Below are positions 1 to 9,941 of a stretch of 64,000 nucleotides of DNA, piece by piece. Both the position numbers and the translations under genes were made by a program. A model generated the notes under the pieces. That model worked only from the letters and a program-made list of their open reading frames with translations, had not been told where the DNA came from and made no database searches. Source of the stretch: Ensifer adhaerens (lineage in GTDB: Bacteria; Pseudomonadota; Alphaproteobacteria; Rhizobiales; Rhizobiaceae); NCBI RefSeq assembly GCF_002940685.1, contig NZ_PNFP01000009.1:248001-312000 (forward strand). The letters are read 5' to 3'. Numbering within the stretch: position 1 is the stretch's first letter; each line of letters opens with the position of its first letter.

Positions 1-1217
1 AGCGTCGACTTGCCGGCGCCCGACGGGCCGACGACGGCCACCGTCTTGCCCGCCGGCACCTCGAAGGTGATGCCTTTGAGGATCGGGCGTGCCGGATCAT
101 AGGCGAAATGAACGTCCTTGAAGGCGATGGCACCCTTGCCGATCACAAGCTCGCTCGCATCCGGGCGGTCCACCACTTCGGCACGGACATCGAGCAGATC
201 GAACATGTGCTCGATGTCGGTCAGCCCCTGGCGGATTTCGCGGTAGACGAAGCCGATGAAATTGAGCGGGATAGCCAGCTGGATCAGCATGGCGTTGATG
301 AAGACGAAGTCACCAAGCGTCTGCTCGCCGCGCTGAACGGCGAGCGCCGACATGATCATCATCACGGCGGTACCCGCACCGAAGATCAGCGCCTGGCCGA
401 AGTTGAGCCAGCCGAGCGATGTCCAGACCTGGGTCGCCGCCGCCTCATAACGCTCCATCGACTTGTCGAAGCGGCGGGCTTCCATCTCCTCATTGCCGAA
501 ATATTTGACCGTCTCGAAGTTCAGCAGCGAGTCGATCGCCTTGGTGTTGGCGTCTGTGTCGCTGTCGTTCATCGAACGGCGGATGGCGATGCGCCAGTCG
601 CTGGCGCGCACGGTGAACCAGATATAGAGCCAGACGGTGACCGCGGTCACGAAGAGATAGCTGAAGCCGTAGCCCCACCAGAAGATCACCGCCGTCAGCA
701 GAAATTCGATCAGGGTCGGCACGCTGTTCAGGATGGTGAAGCGGACGATCGTCTCGATGCCCTTGGTGCCGCGCTCGATGACGCGCGACAGGCCGCCGGT
801 GCGCCGCTCCAGATGAAAGCGCAGCGACAATTGGTGCATGTGAACGAAGGTCTTGTAGGCAAGCTGCCTGACCGCATGCTGGCCGACACTTGCAAACAGC
901 GCGTCGCGGAGCTGGTTCAGGCCGGCCTGCAGCAGACGCGCAAGGTTATAGGCAAGCACCAGCATCACCGCGCCGGTCATGAACGCAGGCAGGAAGCCCA
1001 GCACATCCGGCTTGCCGTTCAGCGCGTCGGTCGCCCATTTGAAGGAATAGGGAACGAGGATCAGGACGATCTTGGCGATGATCAGGATGACGGTCGCCCA
1101 GATCACCCGAAGCTTGAGATCGGCCCTGTCCGACGGCCACATATAGGGCCAGAGATTGGCGATCGTGTGCAAGGGATTGCTGGTATCGGCCGAAACGGTC
1201 TTTTTCTGGGGTGCCAC
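1..1217 (-). CDS. Atm1-type ABC transporter, membrane domain plus start of ATPase domain (partial)
   Basis: The gene runs off the left edge, so only about the first 405 residues are present. They form an ABC exporter transmembrane domain with several hydrophobic segments. The Atm1/HMT1-type signature NFETVKYFGNEE lies in the middle and an RFHLERRTGGLSRVIERG-like stretch before it. The ATPase domain begins just before the edge and its Walker A motif GPSGAGKST sits at about bases 6-32. Relatives (Atm1, ABCB7, bacterial NaAtm1) are homodimeric inner-membrane exporters of glutathione-linked or sulfur-containing compounds, with roles in Fe-S or heavy-metal homeostasis. The chosen GTG start at 1217 follows a purine-rich AGAGCGGA; no nearby ATG is in frame. 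The substrate cannot be told from sequence. Confidence 0.85.
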   Translation of the reverse strand, partial: MAPQKKTVSADTSNPLHTIANLWPYMWPSDRADLKLRVIWATVILIIAKIVLILVPYSFKWATDALNGKPDVLGFLPAFMTGAVMLVLAYNLARLLQAGLNQLRDALFASVGQHAVRQLAYKTFVHMHQLSLRFHLERRTGGLSRVIERGTKGIETIVRFTILNSVPTLIEFLLTAVIFWWGYGFSYLFVTAVTVWLYIWFTVRASDWRIAIRRSMNDSDTDANTKAIDSLLNFETVKYFGNEEMEARRFDKSMERYEAAATQVWTSLGWLNFGQALIFGAGTAVMMIMSALAVQRGEQTLGDFVFINAMLIQLAIPLNFIGFVYREIRQGLTDIEHMFDLLDVRAEVVDRPDASELVIGKGAIAFKDVHFAYDPARPILKGITFEVPAGKTVAVVGPSGAGKST

Positions 1218-1330
1218 GTTCTGATCCGCTCTTACATTTGCGCGCTGCGGGCGGTCTGTCGCCCGCTCGAGCTCTGCGCCGGGCCTTCCCTGTAAACAAA
1301 GACCTGCGGCGCCGTCATCACCGTTCAATG

Positions 1331-1357
1331 AAAAGCGGCGCCTATCGAAGGCGCCGC
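1331..1357 (-). terminator. Rho-independent terminator downstream of the LysM gene
   Basis: A perfect 8-bp GC stem (GCGGCGCC / GGCGCCGC) with a 7-base loop is followed on the minus strand by TTTTCATT. It lies about 170 bases past the stop of the LysM gene and before the ABC transporter on the same strand, so it should separate the two transcripts. Confidence 0.6.
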
Positions 1358-1419
1358 CCTGTCGCATGGTTCCCTTGATCGTAGCCGATTGAAGGATGAA
1401 ACCATGCGCAATTCAAAGT

Positions 1420-1465
1420 GCTACAGCAAGCTTTGCGCGTCTGACAGGACGCGCGGCGCTGTAGC
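1420..1465. repeat. Rhizobial-style interspersed palindromic element
   Basis: This is a nested palindrome. The outer arms GCTACAGC / GCTGTAGC enclose inner arms GCGCGTC / GACGCGC around the loop TGACAG. The layout matches from memory the short palindromic elements scattered between genes in Rhizobium/Sinorhizobium chromosomes. It sits in the 305-bp gap between the LysM gene and the ABC transporter and could also act as an RNA hairpin. Apart from this element and the terminator at 1331-1357, I see nothing in the gap. Confidence 0.55.
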
Positions 1466-1522
1466 TCTGGAGATAGGCATCCGCCGCAGCCGCCGCAATG
1501 TCGGCGGCTGCCGATCGGCTGC

Positions 1523-3256
1523 TTATTGCTCGTGTTTCATGTGCTTCTTGTGAATTTCCCGCGATTCTTCGTCCGGCAGCGCCTTGTCCGGCACGCCGAA
1601 GATCTGGCCCGGGCGAATCCGGTCCGGATCCTCGATCTGGTCCTGGTTGGCCAGATAGATCGTCGTGTACCGCAAGCCGGCGCCATAGACGCGGCGCGAG
1701 ATCTGCCACAGCGTGTCGCCGCGGCGGATGATCACCGAACTCTTGCTCTCCTTCAGCGGAGCCTGCTCGAGCGTCTGCGGCTGGTCGGAAGAGGTCGCGG
1801 CAGCGGCAGTTTCCGGAGCGGCCTGCGCCTCGGAAGCGTCGTTTGCAACGGCGCTTCCTGCACCCATCACCTTTGCCAGTTCGCCCGGTGCCGGAGCATT
1901 GTCCTTCAACTTTTCGGATGAGGCCGGCGTGGCGCTACCCTGCTCGGCGAGGACCGCGCCAACCGTCGCATCAACCTTGGCAAGCGCCGTCGCCATGCTC
2001 GATGCGTCCTGAGGCGCTGCTTTCAATGCGGCGAGCGCGCTTGCGGCCGCCTTGGACGCCCGCGCCGCCGATGTGGCAAGCGTCTGGTCGGAACTGTCGG
2101 CGAGACGGAAGTCGGCAAGCGACTTCAAGGCGATCTCGGTTGCCGAGCGGGCGGCTGCCAGCTGCTCGCCATTCGGCACCTTGCCATTGGCGTAGAGCCC
2201 CTTCAGCAGGGCCAGCGCCTTTCCAGCTTCCGCACGCAGACCATCGAGACCCGCGGTTGCGGACGGCGTGCTCGAAGGCGCCACCGCTGCGACCTGCGAT
2301 CCCGCGGGCCGGTCGAAGGGAACCGAAGCGCGCATCACCACCTTCGTGCCGTCTTCGTTCAGCATGTCGGCGCGGATGATATGGCTGCCCACCGTCAACT
2401 CGATCTGGCCGTCGACGACGAAGTGCCCCTTGTCGTCGGCCTTCATCTCGCCAAGCAGCTTGTCGTCGGCATAGACGCGAACCAGCGCGCCTGGCTTGGC
2501 GCTCCCGGCGACGTACATCCTGTTGCCCTCGATCTCGACCGCACTCACCTGCAGGCCGGGCACCCCGGAAAGCTTGGCCGGCGCTGTGGCCGTGTCGGCG
2601 GCCTGCGGCGTCGCTGAAGCAACTTCGGCCGGCTTGGCGTCCGCAGCCGCTGCCCCTTCAGCCGCATCCGGCGTCGTGATCAGCCGGCTCGCCGCGCCCG
2701 GTTTCGAGACCATGGCGAGCAATTGACCGGACGGATCCTTGGGAACGGAAACGGTCGCGACCTCCTCCGAGCTCTTCACAGCACCATTTTCGCCGGTGCT
2801 GCGCAGGGTCAGCTGATGGTCGCCTGCCGGAAGGGGGGTGTCGAAGACCGCGGCAAAGTCGCCGGTCGCGCCGACGTCGGCGGTGCCGACCACGGTGTCG
2901 CCACTCAGGATCTCGAGCTTCGAATTTGGCTGCGCATGGCCGGCGATCACCGTCGATCCGTCGGGCTCGACACGCAACACGTCGAAACCGGGAATGGCGG
3001 GATCGGTGGCCGCCGCGTCGGCGTTTGGCTGCCCCTGCTGCGGCGCGGTATCGGTCTTCGCGGTCTCGGCGGATCCGCCTGTCGCCTGCGGGCCGCCCGG
3101 CGCCGCATCGCCCGACTGGCCCGTGCCGCCTGCCGCTTGCCCGCCCGCCGGCTTCTTACCGTCGTCGCGCAGGTTCGGTTGAATTACGAAAACCATCAAC
3201 GCTGTTGCTGCCACGAGGACAGAAATGGCCACCCAGCCGGCCTTATTTTTGATCAT
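1523..3256 (-). CDS. Membrane-anchored LysM peptidoglycan-binding protein with two Ig-like repeats
   Basis: 577 residues. A short basic N-terminus (MIKNKAGW) and one hydrophobic segment (about 8-27) anchor the protein in the inner membrane. A low-complexity Ala/Pro/Gly linker follows. Two related modules come next, each reading roughly V-x-x-AGxAxPxxxxxxxxxDxxxGxxxAxxxGxFxxxxxxxLxxGxHxxxxR, at about 95-175 and 225-310; they resemble Big/Ig-like repeats. A helical Ala-rich region leads to a C-terminal LysM (about 505-557, RRGDTLWQISRRVYG...RIRPGQIFGVP). LysM binds N-acetylglucosamine in peptidoglycan, so the protein probably bridges membrane and wall. The start at 3256 was preferred over an upstream in-frame ATG because GGAGAG lies just before it. 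No catalytic domain is visible, so the cellular role is unknown. Confidence 0.82.
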   Translation of the reverse strand: MIKNKAGWVAISVLVAATALMVFVIQPNLRDDGKKPAGGQAAGGTGQSGDAAPGGPQATGGSAETAKTDTAPQQGQPNADAAATDPAIPGFDVLRVEPDGSTVIAGHAQPNSKLEILSGDTVVGTADVGATGDFAAVFDTPLPAGDHQLTLRSTGENGAVKSSEEVATVSVPKDPSGQLLAMVSKPGAASRLITTPDAAEGAAAADAKPAEVASATPQAADTATAPAKLSGVPGLQVSAVEIEGNRMYVAGSAKPGALVRVYADDKLLGEMKADDKGHFVVDGQIELTVGSHIIRADMLNEDGTKVVMRASVPFDRPAGSQVAAVAPSSTPSATAGLDGLRAEAGKALALLKGLYANGKVPNGEQLAAARSATEIALKSLADFRLADSSDQTLATSAARASKAAASALAALKAAPQDASSMATALAKVDATVGAVLAEQGSATPASSEKLKDNAPAPGELAKVMGAGSAVANDASEAQAAPETAAAATSSDQPQTLEQAPLKESKSSVIIRRGDTLWQISRRVYGAGLRYTTIYLANQDQIEDPDRIRPGQIFGVPDKALPDEESREIHKKHMKHEQ

Positions 3257-3501
3257 GCCACTCTCCACACGGAGCGGAGCAACGCTCCGCGCATGCCCTC
3301 TCATCGGCCTGCGGTGCGGGCTTGCGCCTATCATTATAGCGCAACAGCAAGCAACTCGTCCGATTTCTTCAATCAATCACTGAAATTGCTAGCGATTCGC
3401 GATTCGGCATACAAGCAGCCGAAGGCGCGGCAACCCACAGAAAGCCGGGTTTCCCCTCATTTTTCTTGACCCATGCTGCGCTGCAATGTTTTTTGGGGGG
3501 C

Positions 3502-4122
3502 ATGAGCACCGATACCACCACGATTCGATCCATCTGCGTCTATTGCGGTTCACAGCCGGGACGTGACAACGCCTACATGGAGGCCGGGCGCGCGCTCGGC
3601 CGATCCATCGCCGATCACGGGCTGCGCCTCGTCTATGGCGGCGGCACCCGCGGCATCATGGGAGCGGTCGCAAGCGGCGTGCTTTCCAACGGCGGCGAGG
3701 TCACCGGGATCATCCCCGAATTCCTGATGGACAAGGAGGCGACCCGTCATTCGCTCGGGCAACTGAACGAACTGATCGTGACGGCCGACATGCACGAGCG
3801 CAAGCACACGATGTTCGAACGTGCCGACGCCTTCGTGGCGCTGCCGGGCGGCATCGGCACGCTTGAAGAAATCGTCGAGATCATGACCTGGGCGCAGCTC
3901 GGCCGTCACCGCAAGCCGATGGTGTTCGGCAACATCAACAATTTCTGGCGACCGATGATGGACCTCCTGCAGCACATGCGCGAGGAAGGTTTCGTCCACA
4001 CGGCGCATCTCGTACAGCCGCTCGTCGTCAACGACCCAGCCGACATCGTGCCGACCATCCTCGCGGCCGCCAGCGGCAACAACGGTCGCGAGGGCGAGGC
4101 CGAGATCATCTCCAAGCTCTGA
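3502..4122 (+). CDS. LOG-family (TIGR00730) nucleoside 5'-monophosphate phosphoribohydrolase
   Basis: 206 residues, the usual LOG length. The Rossmann-like core carries the family marks: CVYCGSQPG at the N-terminus, GGGTRGIMG, and the nucleotide-binding PGGIGTLEE followed by TWAQLGRHRKP. LOG proteins (formerly misnamed lysine decarboxylases) release free base from cytokinin riboside or purine 5'-monophosphates and work as soluble dimers. The ATG at 3502 follows a G-rich run that is very close to the start, so the ribosome binding site is weak. A TTG 36 bases upstream is in frame but would add residues not typical of the family. It is transcribed divergently from the LysM gene and ends at a shared bidirectional terminator. 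Confidence 0.9.
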   Translation: MSTDTTTIRSICVYCGSQPGRDNAYMEAGRALGRSIADHGLRLVYGGGTRGIMGAVASGVLSNGGEVTGIIPEFLMDKEATRHSLGQLNELIVTADMHERKHTMFERADAFVALPGGIGTLEEIVEIMTWAQLGRHRKPMVFGNINNFWRPMMDLLQHMREEGFVHTAHLVQPLVVNDPADIVPTILAAASGNNGREGEAEIISKL

Positions 4123-4141
4123 GCTTTCGAGTACCCGGACA

Positions 4142-4180
4142 ACAAAAAGGCGCGCTCACCGGCGCGCCTTTCTCATTTTG
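4142..4180. terminator. Bidirectional terminator between the LOG and RarD genes
   Basis: A 9-bp stem AAGGCGCGC / GCGCGCCTT with a 6-base loop lies between convergent genes. On the plus strand it is followed by TCTCATTTTG, and on the minus strand by a further run of T, so it can serve both. Confidence 0.65.
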
Positions 4181-4196
4181 TCTCAATCGTCTCGCG

Positions 4197-5132
4197 CTAT
4201 TCGGCCGGGCTCGCCTGCAAAGCGGCACGACGCGCGCGACTTTCGGACAGCATGGCGCCGGTATAGATCACCAGCGCGGCCCAGATGAGGCCGAAGGCGA
4301 TCAGCTTTGCGGTGCCGAAGGGCTCGTGGAAGACGAAGACGGCGATCACGAAGATCATCGTCGGCGCAATGTACTGCATGATCCCGATGGTCGAGAGGCG
4401 CAGGAGCTTGGCGCCGTTGGCATAGATCATCAGCGGCACGGCGGTGACGATGCCGCAGGACAACAGCCACAGCACGTCAGCCATGCCGGTGTCGCCGAAA
4501 TGTCCCTGCCCCGTCGCCTCCAGCCAGATGATGTAGCCGATTGCCGGGATGCTGAGCAGCAGAACCTCCAGGAAGAAGCCCTGATTGGGGCCGACCGGCA
4601 GGGTTTTGCGGAAGAAGGCGTAGAAACCCCAGGACAGGCAGAGGCCGATCGACACCCACGGCAGACCGCCGGCATCGAAGGCGAGTACGCCGACGGCGGA
4701 AGCAGCGAGCGCGATTGCGACCATCTGTGCCGGGTTCGGCCTCTCCTTCAAGAGCACGGCGCCGAGGAAGATCGAAAACAGCGGGTTGATGTAATAGCCG
4801 AGCGCGGTTTCGATGGCGCGGCCCGCACCGATCGCCCAGACATAGATGCCCCAGTTGATGGTGATGAGTACGGCGGTCAGCGCCGCCATGCACAGCATGC
4901 GCGGCGAGCGCAGTGCCGTCTTGATATCATCGGTGCGCCCGAGCCAAAGCAGAACGAGACCCGCGAGCGGCACCGACCACACGATCCGGTGCGCCACCAC
5001 TTCCGGCGCCGGAATATGGGCGACAGCCTTCATGAAGAAGGGCAGGAAGCCCCAGAGCAGGTAAGCGGTCAGCGCGAAGGCAAAGCCCTTCGCGGAATCG
5101 GTATTTTCGGCGGGTGCTTTCGGCTCGGCCAT
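4197..5132 (-). CDS. rarD: RarD/EamA-type DMT permease
   Basis: 311 residues with about ten hydrophobic helices in two EamA halves. The N-terminal YLLWGFLPFFMKA and the motif AHRIVWSVPLAG are typical of RarD, the chloramphenicol-sensitive-protein branch of the drug/metabolite transporter superfamily. The substrate is unknown; the role is inner-membrane export or exchange of small metabolites. The start MAEPKAP at 5132 has AGGAAAAG upstream. The upstream in-frame extension is not membrane-like and was discarded. It lies 217 bp downstream of cimA on the same strand; that gap contains only a weak imperfect hairpin. Confidence 0.85.
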   Translation of the reverse strand: MAEPKAPAENTDSAKGFAFALTAYLLWGFLPFFMKAVAHIPAPEVVAHRIVWSVPLAGLVLLWLGRTDDIKTALRSPRMLCMAALTAVLITINWGIYVWAIGAGRAIETALGYYINPLFSIFLGAVLLKERPNPAQMVAIALAASAVGVLAFDAGGLPWVSIGLCLSWGFYAFFRKTLPVGPNQGFFLEVLLLSIPAIGYIIWLEATGQGHFGDTGMADVLWLLSCGIVTAVPLMIYANGAKLLRLSTIGIMQYIAPTMIFVIAVFVFHEPFGTAKLIAFGLIWAALVIYTGAMLSESRARRAALQASPAE

Positions 5133-5349
5133 ATCATCTTTTCCTGGTGTTTTGCCGGAGAGCCCTGGCAGCAATGGCCGCTCACCGGTCAGAAGGGAGG
5201 GCACAGCCAGTCGGCCGGCACAATCTCCCATTGGTGCGTCCTACCCCAATGGCCGGTGATGCACCAATTCATTTCCGTGAAGGGAGAATGAGTTTTGCTC
5301 ACCCTCCCCCAGGCCCAGTTCATCAGCGTTTCCGGGCCGATCGCCGAAA

Positions 5350-6966
5350 TTACTCGGCGGCGATCAGTCCGGCGTGGTCGCGGTTCTTGAGTAGCTTGAA
5401 GACGATACTGTCCATCAACGCCTGGAAGGAGGCATCGATGATGTTGTCGGAGACACCCACCGTCCACCAGCGTGCGCCCGTGCCATCGGTCGATTCGATC
5501 AGAACGCGGGTGATCGCCTCGGTCCCGCCATTGAGGATACGGACCTTGTAGTCCGCCAGCTCGAGATCTTCGATTTCCGACTGGTACTTGCCGAGATCCT
5601 TGCGCAGCGCGAGATCGAGCGCGTTGACGGGGCCGTGGCCTTCGGCCACCGACATCATCGTCTCGCCGTCGACGATCACCTTCACCACCGCTTCCGACAC
5701 GGTCTTCAGGTGGCCGTTGGCATCGAAGCGGCGCTCGACCATGACGCGGAAGCTCTCCACGTGGAAGAAGTCCGGCACCGTGCCGAGGATGCGGCTGGCG
5801 AGCAGCGCGAAGCTCGCATCCGCCCCCTCATAGGCATAGCCGGTCGCTTCGCGTTCCTTGACGATGGCGATCAGCTTGTCGAGCTTCGGATCGTCCTTGC
5901 TGACCGCGATGCCGCGGCGCTTCAGCGCGTTGATGAAGTTGGCCTTGCCGCCCTGGTCCGACACCATGACCTTGCGCAGGTTGCCGATGCTCTCCGGCGC
6001 CACGTGCTCATAGGTGCGCGGATCCTTCAAAAGGGCTGAGGCATGGATGCCGGCCTTGGTCGCAAAGGCCGATGCGCCGACGTAGGGGGCCTGTTGGTCC
6101 GGCGAGCGGTTCAGAAGCTCGTCGAAGGAATGGGCGAGCTTCGTCAACTCCTGCAACCGGTCGGCGTCGATCGCCGTCTCGAAGCGACTGGAATAGGTCT
6201 CCTTCAACGCAAGCGTCGGGATCAGGGTCACGAGGTTGGCGTTGCCGCAACGCTCGCCGATACCGTTCAGTGTTCCCTGGATCTGGCGCACGCCGGCCTC
6301 GACCGCGGCAAGCGAATTGGCGACCGCCTGGCCGGTATCGTTGTGGGCATGGATGCCGAGATTGGCACCAGGCACGCCCGCCGCGATCACGGCCGCGACG
6401 ATCTCGCGGACCTCCGGCGGCTGCGTGCCGCCATTGGTGTCGCAGAGCACGACCCAGCGCGCACCGGCGTCAAAGGCCGTCTTGGCGCAGGCGAGCGCAT
6501 AGGCCGGATTGGCCTTGTAGCCGTCGAAGAAATGCTCGCAATCGACCATTGCCTCGCGACCGGAGGCGACCACGGCTTCGACGGAGGCGCGGATGTTGTC
6601 GAGGTTTTCCTCGTTGGTGCAGCCGAGCGCGACTTCGACGTGATAGTCCCAGCTCTTGGCGACCAGACAGATGGCGTCGCTCTTGGCGGCCAGAAGGGCA
6701 TTGAGGCCCGGATCGTTGGAGGCCGATACGCCCGCGCGCTTGGTCATGCCGAAGGCGACGAAGGAAGCCTTCAGCGTGCGCTTGCGCGTGAAGAACTCCG
6801 TGTCCGTCGGGTTCGCGCCGGGATAGCCGCCTTCGATGTAGTCCATGCCGAATTGGTCGAGCAGGCCGGCAATCGCAATCTTGTCCTCGACGGAAAAGTC
6901 GATGCCGGGCGTCTGCTGCCCGTCCCGTAGCGTCGTGTCGAAGAGGTAGATGCGTTCCCTGGTCAT
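5350..6966 (-). CDS. cimA: (R)-citramalate synthase
   Basis: 538 residues. The N-terminal HMGL-like TIM barrel opens with YLFDTTLRDGQQTPG, the catalytic RD and metal-binding region. It continues with the HNDTGQAVANS motif holding the metal-binding histidines and the ERCGNANL motif. The C-terminal part is a LeuA-type allosteric domain. It condenses pyruvate with acetyl-CoA to citramalate, feeding a threonine-independent route to 2-oxobutyrate and isoleucine. The TIGR00977-type length (about 530) and the motif IEGGYPGANPTD separate it from 2-isopropylmalate synthase. It is the last gene of the leftward cysS-VOC-GFA-pip-cimA run, 49 bp after pip. Confidence 0.9.
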   Translation of the reverse strand: MTRERIYLFDTTLRDGQQTPGIDFSVEDKIAIAGLLDQFGMDYIEGGYPGANPTDTEFFTRKRTLKASFVAFGMTKRAGVSASNDPGLNALLAAKSDAICLVAKSWDYHVEVALGCTNEENLDNIRASVEAVVASGREAMVDCEHFFDGYKANPAYALACAKTAFDAGARWVVLCDTNGGTQPPEVREIVAAVIAAGVPGANLGIHAHNDTGQAVANSLAAVEAGVRQIQGTLNGIGERCGNANLVTLIPTLALKETYSSRFETAIDADRLQELTKLAHSFDELLNRSPDQQAPYVGASAFATKAGIHASALLKDPRTYEHVAPESIGNLRKVMVSDQGGKANFINALKRRGIAVSKDDPKLDKLIAIVKEREATGYAYEGADASFALLASRILGTVPDFFHVESFRVMVERRFDANGHLKTVSEAVVKVIVDGETMMSVAEGHGPVNALDLALRKDLGKYQSEIEDLELADYKVRILNGGTEAITRVLIESTDGTGARWWTVGVSDNIIDASFQALMDSIVFKLLKNRDHAGLIAAE

Positions 6967-7015
6967 GGCTCTCGTCCAAATGCTCTGTGTTTGCCTGTCT
7001 TGTCGGCTCGTTGTC

Positions 7016-8474
<1,459 letters not shown>

Positions 8475-8478
<4 letters not shown>

Positions 8479-8951
8479 CGGAATGCCCCCGACGGATGCC
8501 ATTGTTCGGTCTCGTGGTCCGGATGCTGGAACGAGATGATGCTCTCCTGTCGCGCATAGAAATCCGGGTCCTTGAGCACTGGTTGCTCGAAGATGGTATC
8601 GACCCAGGGCAGCCGCGATGCGTGGTTGACCTGGATCTTCGGTGCCAGATCGGTGCGGTCGTCAAAGGTGCCGATCGCGATTTCGAGGCCGCCCGGATGC
8701 CGGTAGGTCATCGGCGTCCCGCATTTCGGGCAGAAGCCGCGATCGATGTTGACCGAGGACTGGAAATAGCTTGGTTCGTCCCGCACCCATTCGACGCCGT
8801 CCTTCGGCGCGGTTACCAGCGCCGAGAAGAACGAGCCGAACTGCTTCTGGCACATGCGGCAATGGCAGATCGACGCGCGCCCGAGCTCACCCTTGATGCG
8901 GAAGCGGACCGCGCCGCATTGGCATCCACCTGTTCGAACGTCTTCGGTCAT
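8475..8951 (-). CDS. GFA-domain (DUF636) zinc-binding protein, copy 2 of 3
   Basis: 158 residues with the same cysteine frame as its neighbours: TGGCQCGAVRF, CHCRMCQKQFG and FCPKCGTPMTY. The C-terminal tail ends QHPDHETEQWH, matching the tails of copies 1 and 3. Start 8951 has GGAGGAG upstream and overlaps the stop of copy 3 as ATGA; its own stop overlaps the GTG of copy 1. The overlap chain means the three paralogues are translationally coupled. No substrate can be assigned. Confidence 0.88.
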
Positions 8952-9439
8952 CGCTTCTCCTCCGGGGGCCAGGTCTCGGTGTCGTGGTCGGGATGCTGAT
9001 AGGAAACGAGTTTTTTCAGGAACTCCACGGCATCGGGGTCTTCCATAGTCCCGACGCCGGGCAGTTGGGCCACATGGTCCGTATAGGGCAGCTTGCTTTC
9101 GATACCCCATTGGATCGTCGGCGTGATGCCCTGCGGCTCATCGAAGGCGGCGATCGCCAGTGCCATGCCGTCGGGCGCCTCATAGGTCAGCGGCGTGCCG
9201 CAGTCGCCGCAAAAGCCGCGCCAGCCGAAGTTGGACGACTGGAAGCGCTTGCGTTCGCCACGCGTCCAGGTGACATGGGCGCCGCGTACCGAAACCAGCG
9301 GCAGATAGAAATTGCCGCTCGCCTTCTGGCACATGCGACAATGGCAGACGGACGCGTCGCCGAGCCTGCCCTCGATGCGAAAACGCACTGCGCCACACTG
9401 GCAACCGCCTGTGTAATAGGGCCTGTTGTCCAGACTCAT
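8948..9439 (-). CDS. GFA-domain (DUF636) zinc-binding protein, copy 3 of 3
   Basis: 163 residues and the first of the three in transcription order. It shows TGGCQCGAVRF, CHCRMCQKASG, FCGDCGTPLTY and the closing YQHPDHDTETWPP. It lies 12 bases after the VOC-domain gene. The three copies are clearly homologous but much diverged outside the cysteine motifs, so the duplications are old. Two cysteine pairs plus the CHCRMC motif suggest structural zinc together with a reactive thiol site. Confidence 0.88.
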   Translation of the reverse strand: MSLDNRPYYTGGCQCGAVRFRIEGRLGDASVCHCRMCQKASGNFYLPLVSVRGAHVTWTRGERKRFQSSNFGWRGFCGDCGTPLTYEAPDGMALAIAAFDEPQGITPTIQWGIESKLPYTDHVAQLPGVGTMEDPDAVEFLKKLVSYQHPDHDTETWPPEEKR

Positions 9440-9451
9440 CGCAGTCCCTCC

Positions 9452-9835
9452 TCAGCCCGGCGCATGGCAGACGGCCTCGACATTGTTGCCGTCGGGATCG
9501 AGTACGAAGGCCCCGTAATAGTCCGGGTGATAGTGCGGCCTCAGCCCCGGCTTGCCGTTGTCACGCCCGCCGGCGGCAATCGCCGCTTCATGGAAGGCGT
9601 CGACCTCGGCGCGGCTGCGCGCCGAAAACGCGTAGTGCCGGCCCGGGCCTGTCACGGCCGTCTCATGCAGCCAGAAGACCGGTCGCTCGCGGCCATAACC
9701 GCCGACCTTGACGCCGCCGGTATGCTCCAACGGCACCATCATCAAGAGCGAAGCGCCTAGCGGAGCAAAGGCGTTGTCATAGAACGCCCGCGCCCGGTCG
9801 AAATCCGCGACGGGAATGCCCGTATGGTCGATCAT
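9452..9835 (-). CDS. VOC-superfamily (glyoxalase/dioxygenase fold) protein
   Basis: 127 residues, one VOC domain: IDHTGIPVADFDRARAFYDNAFAPLG at the N-terminus and YYGAFVLDPDGNNVEAVCH at the C-terminus. The His near the start and the Glu in NNVEAV are the usual metal-ligand positions. Members include glyoxalase I, fosfomycin-resistance and dioxygenase proteins; which reaction applies here is unknown. Start 9835 has GAGGAG eight bases upstream. It stands 106 bp after cysS and 12 bp before the GFA triplet. Pairing with thiol-rich GFA proteins fits a role in detoxifying aldehydes or thiol adducts, but that is inference. Confidence 0.82.
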   Translation of the reverse strand: MIDHTGIPVADFDRARAFYDNAFAPLGASLLMMVPLEHTGGVKVGGYGRERPVFWLHETAVTGPGRHYAFSARSRAEVDAFHEAAIAAGGRDNGKPGLRPHYHPDYYGAFVLDPDGNNVEAVCHAPG

Positions 9836-9941
9836 CGCACGAACTCCTCTTTCATGCATGTTCTCCGCTCTTCGCCGCCCTCGGATGGCCTTGTTCGTAG
9901 CGATCAGAGGGGCCAGGCGGTGCTCGCCGCCCGGCCCGCCA

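Noticed and set aside
5133..5349. Inverted repeat ATTGGTGC / GCACCAAT after cimA
   Set aside because: Arms are 8 bp with a 23-base gap and no T-tract, too weak to call a terminator.
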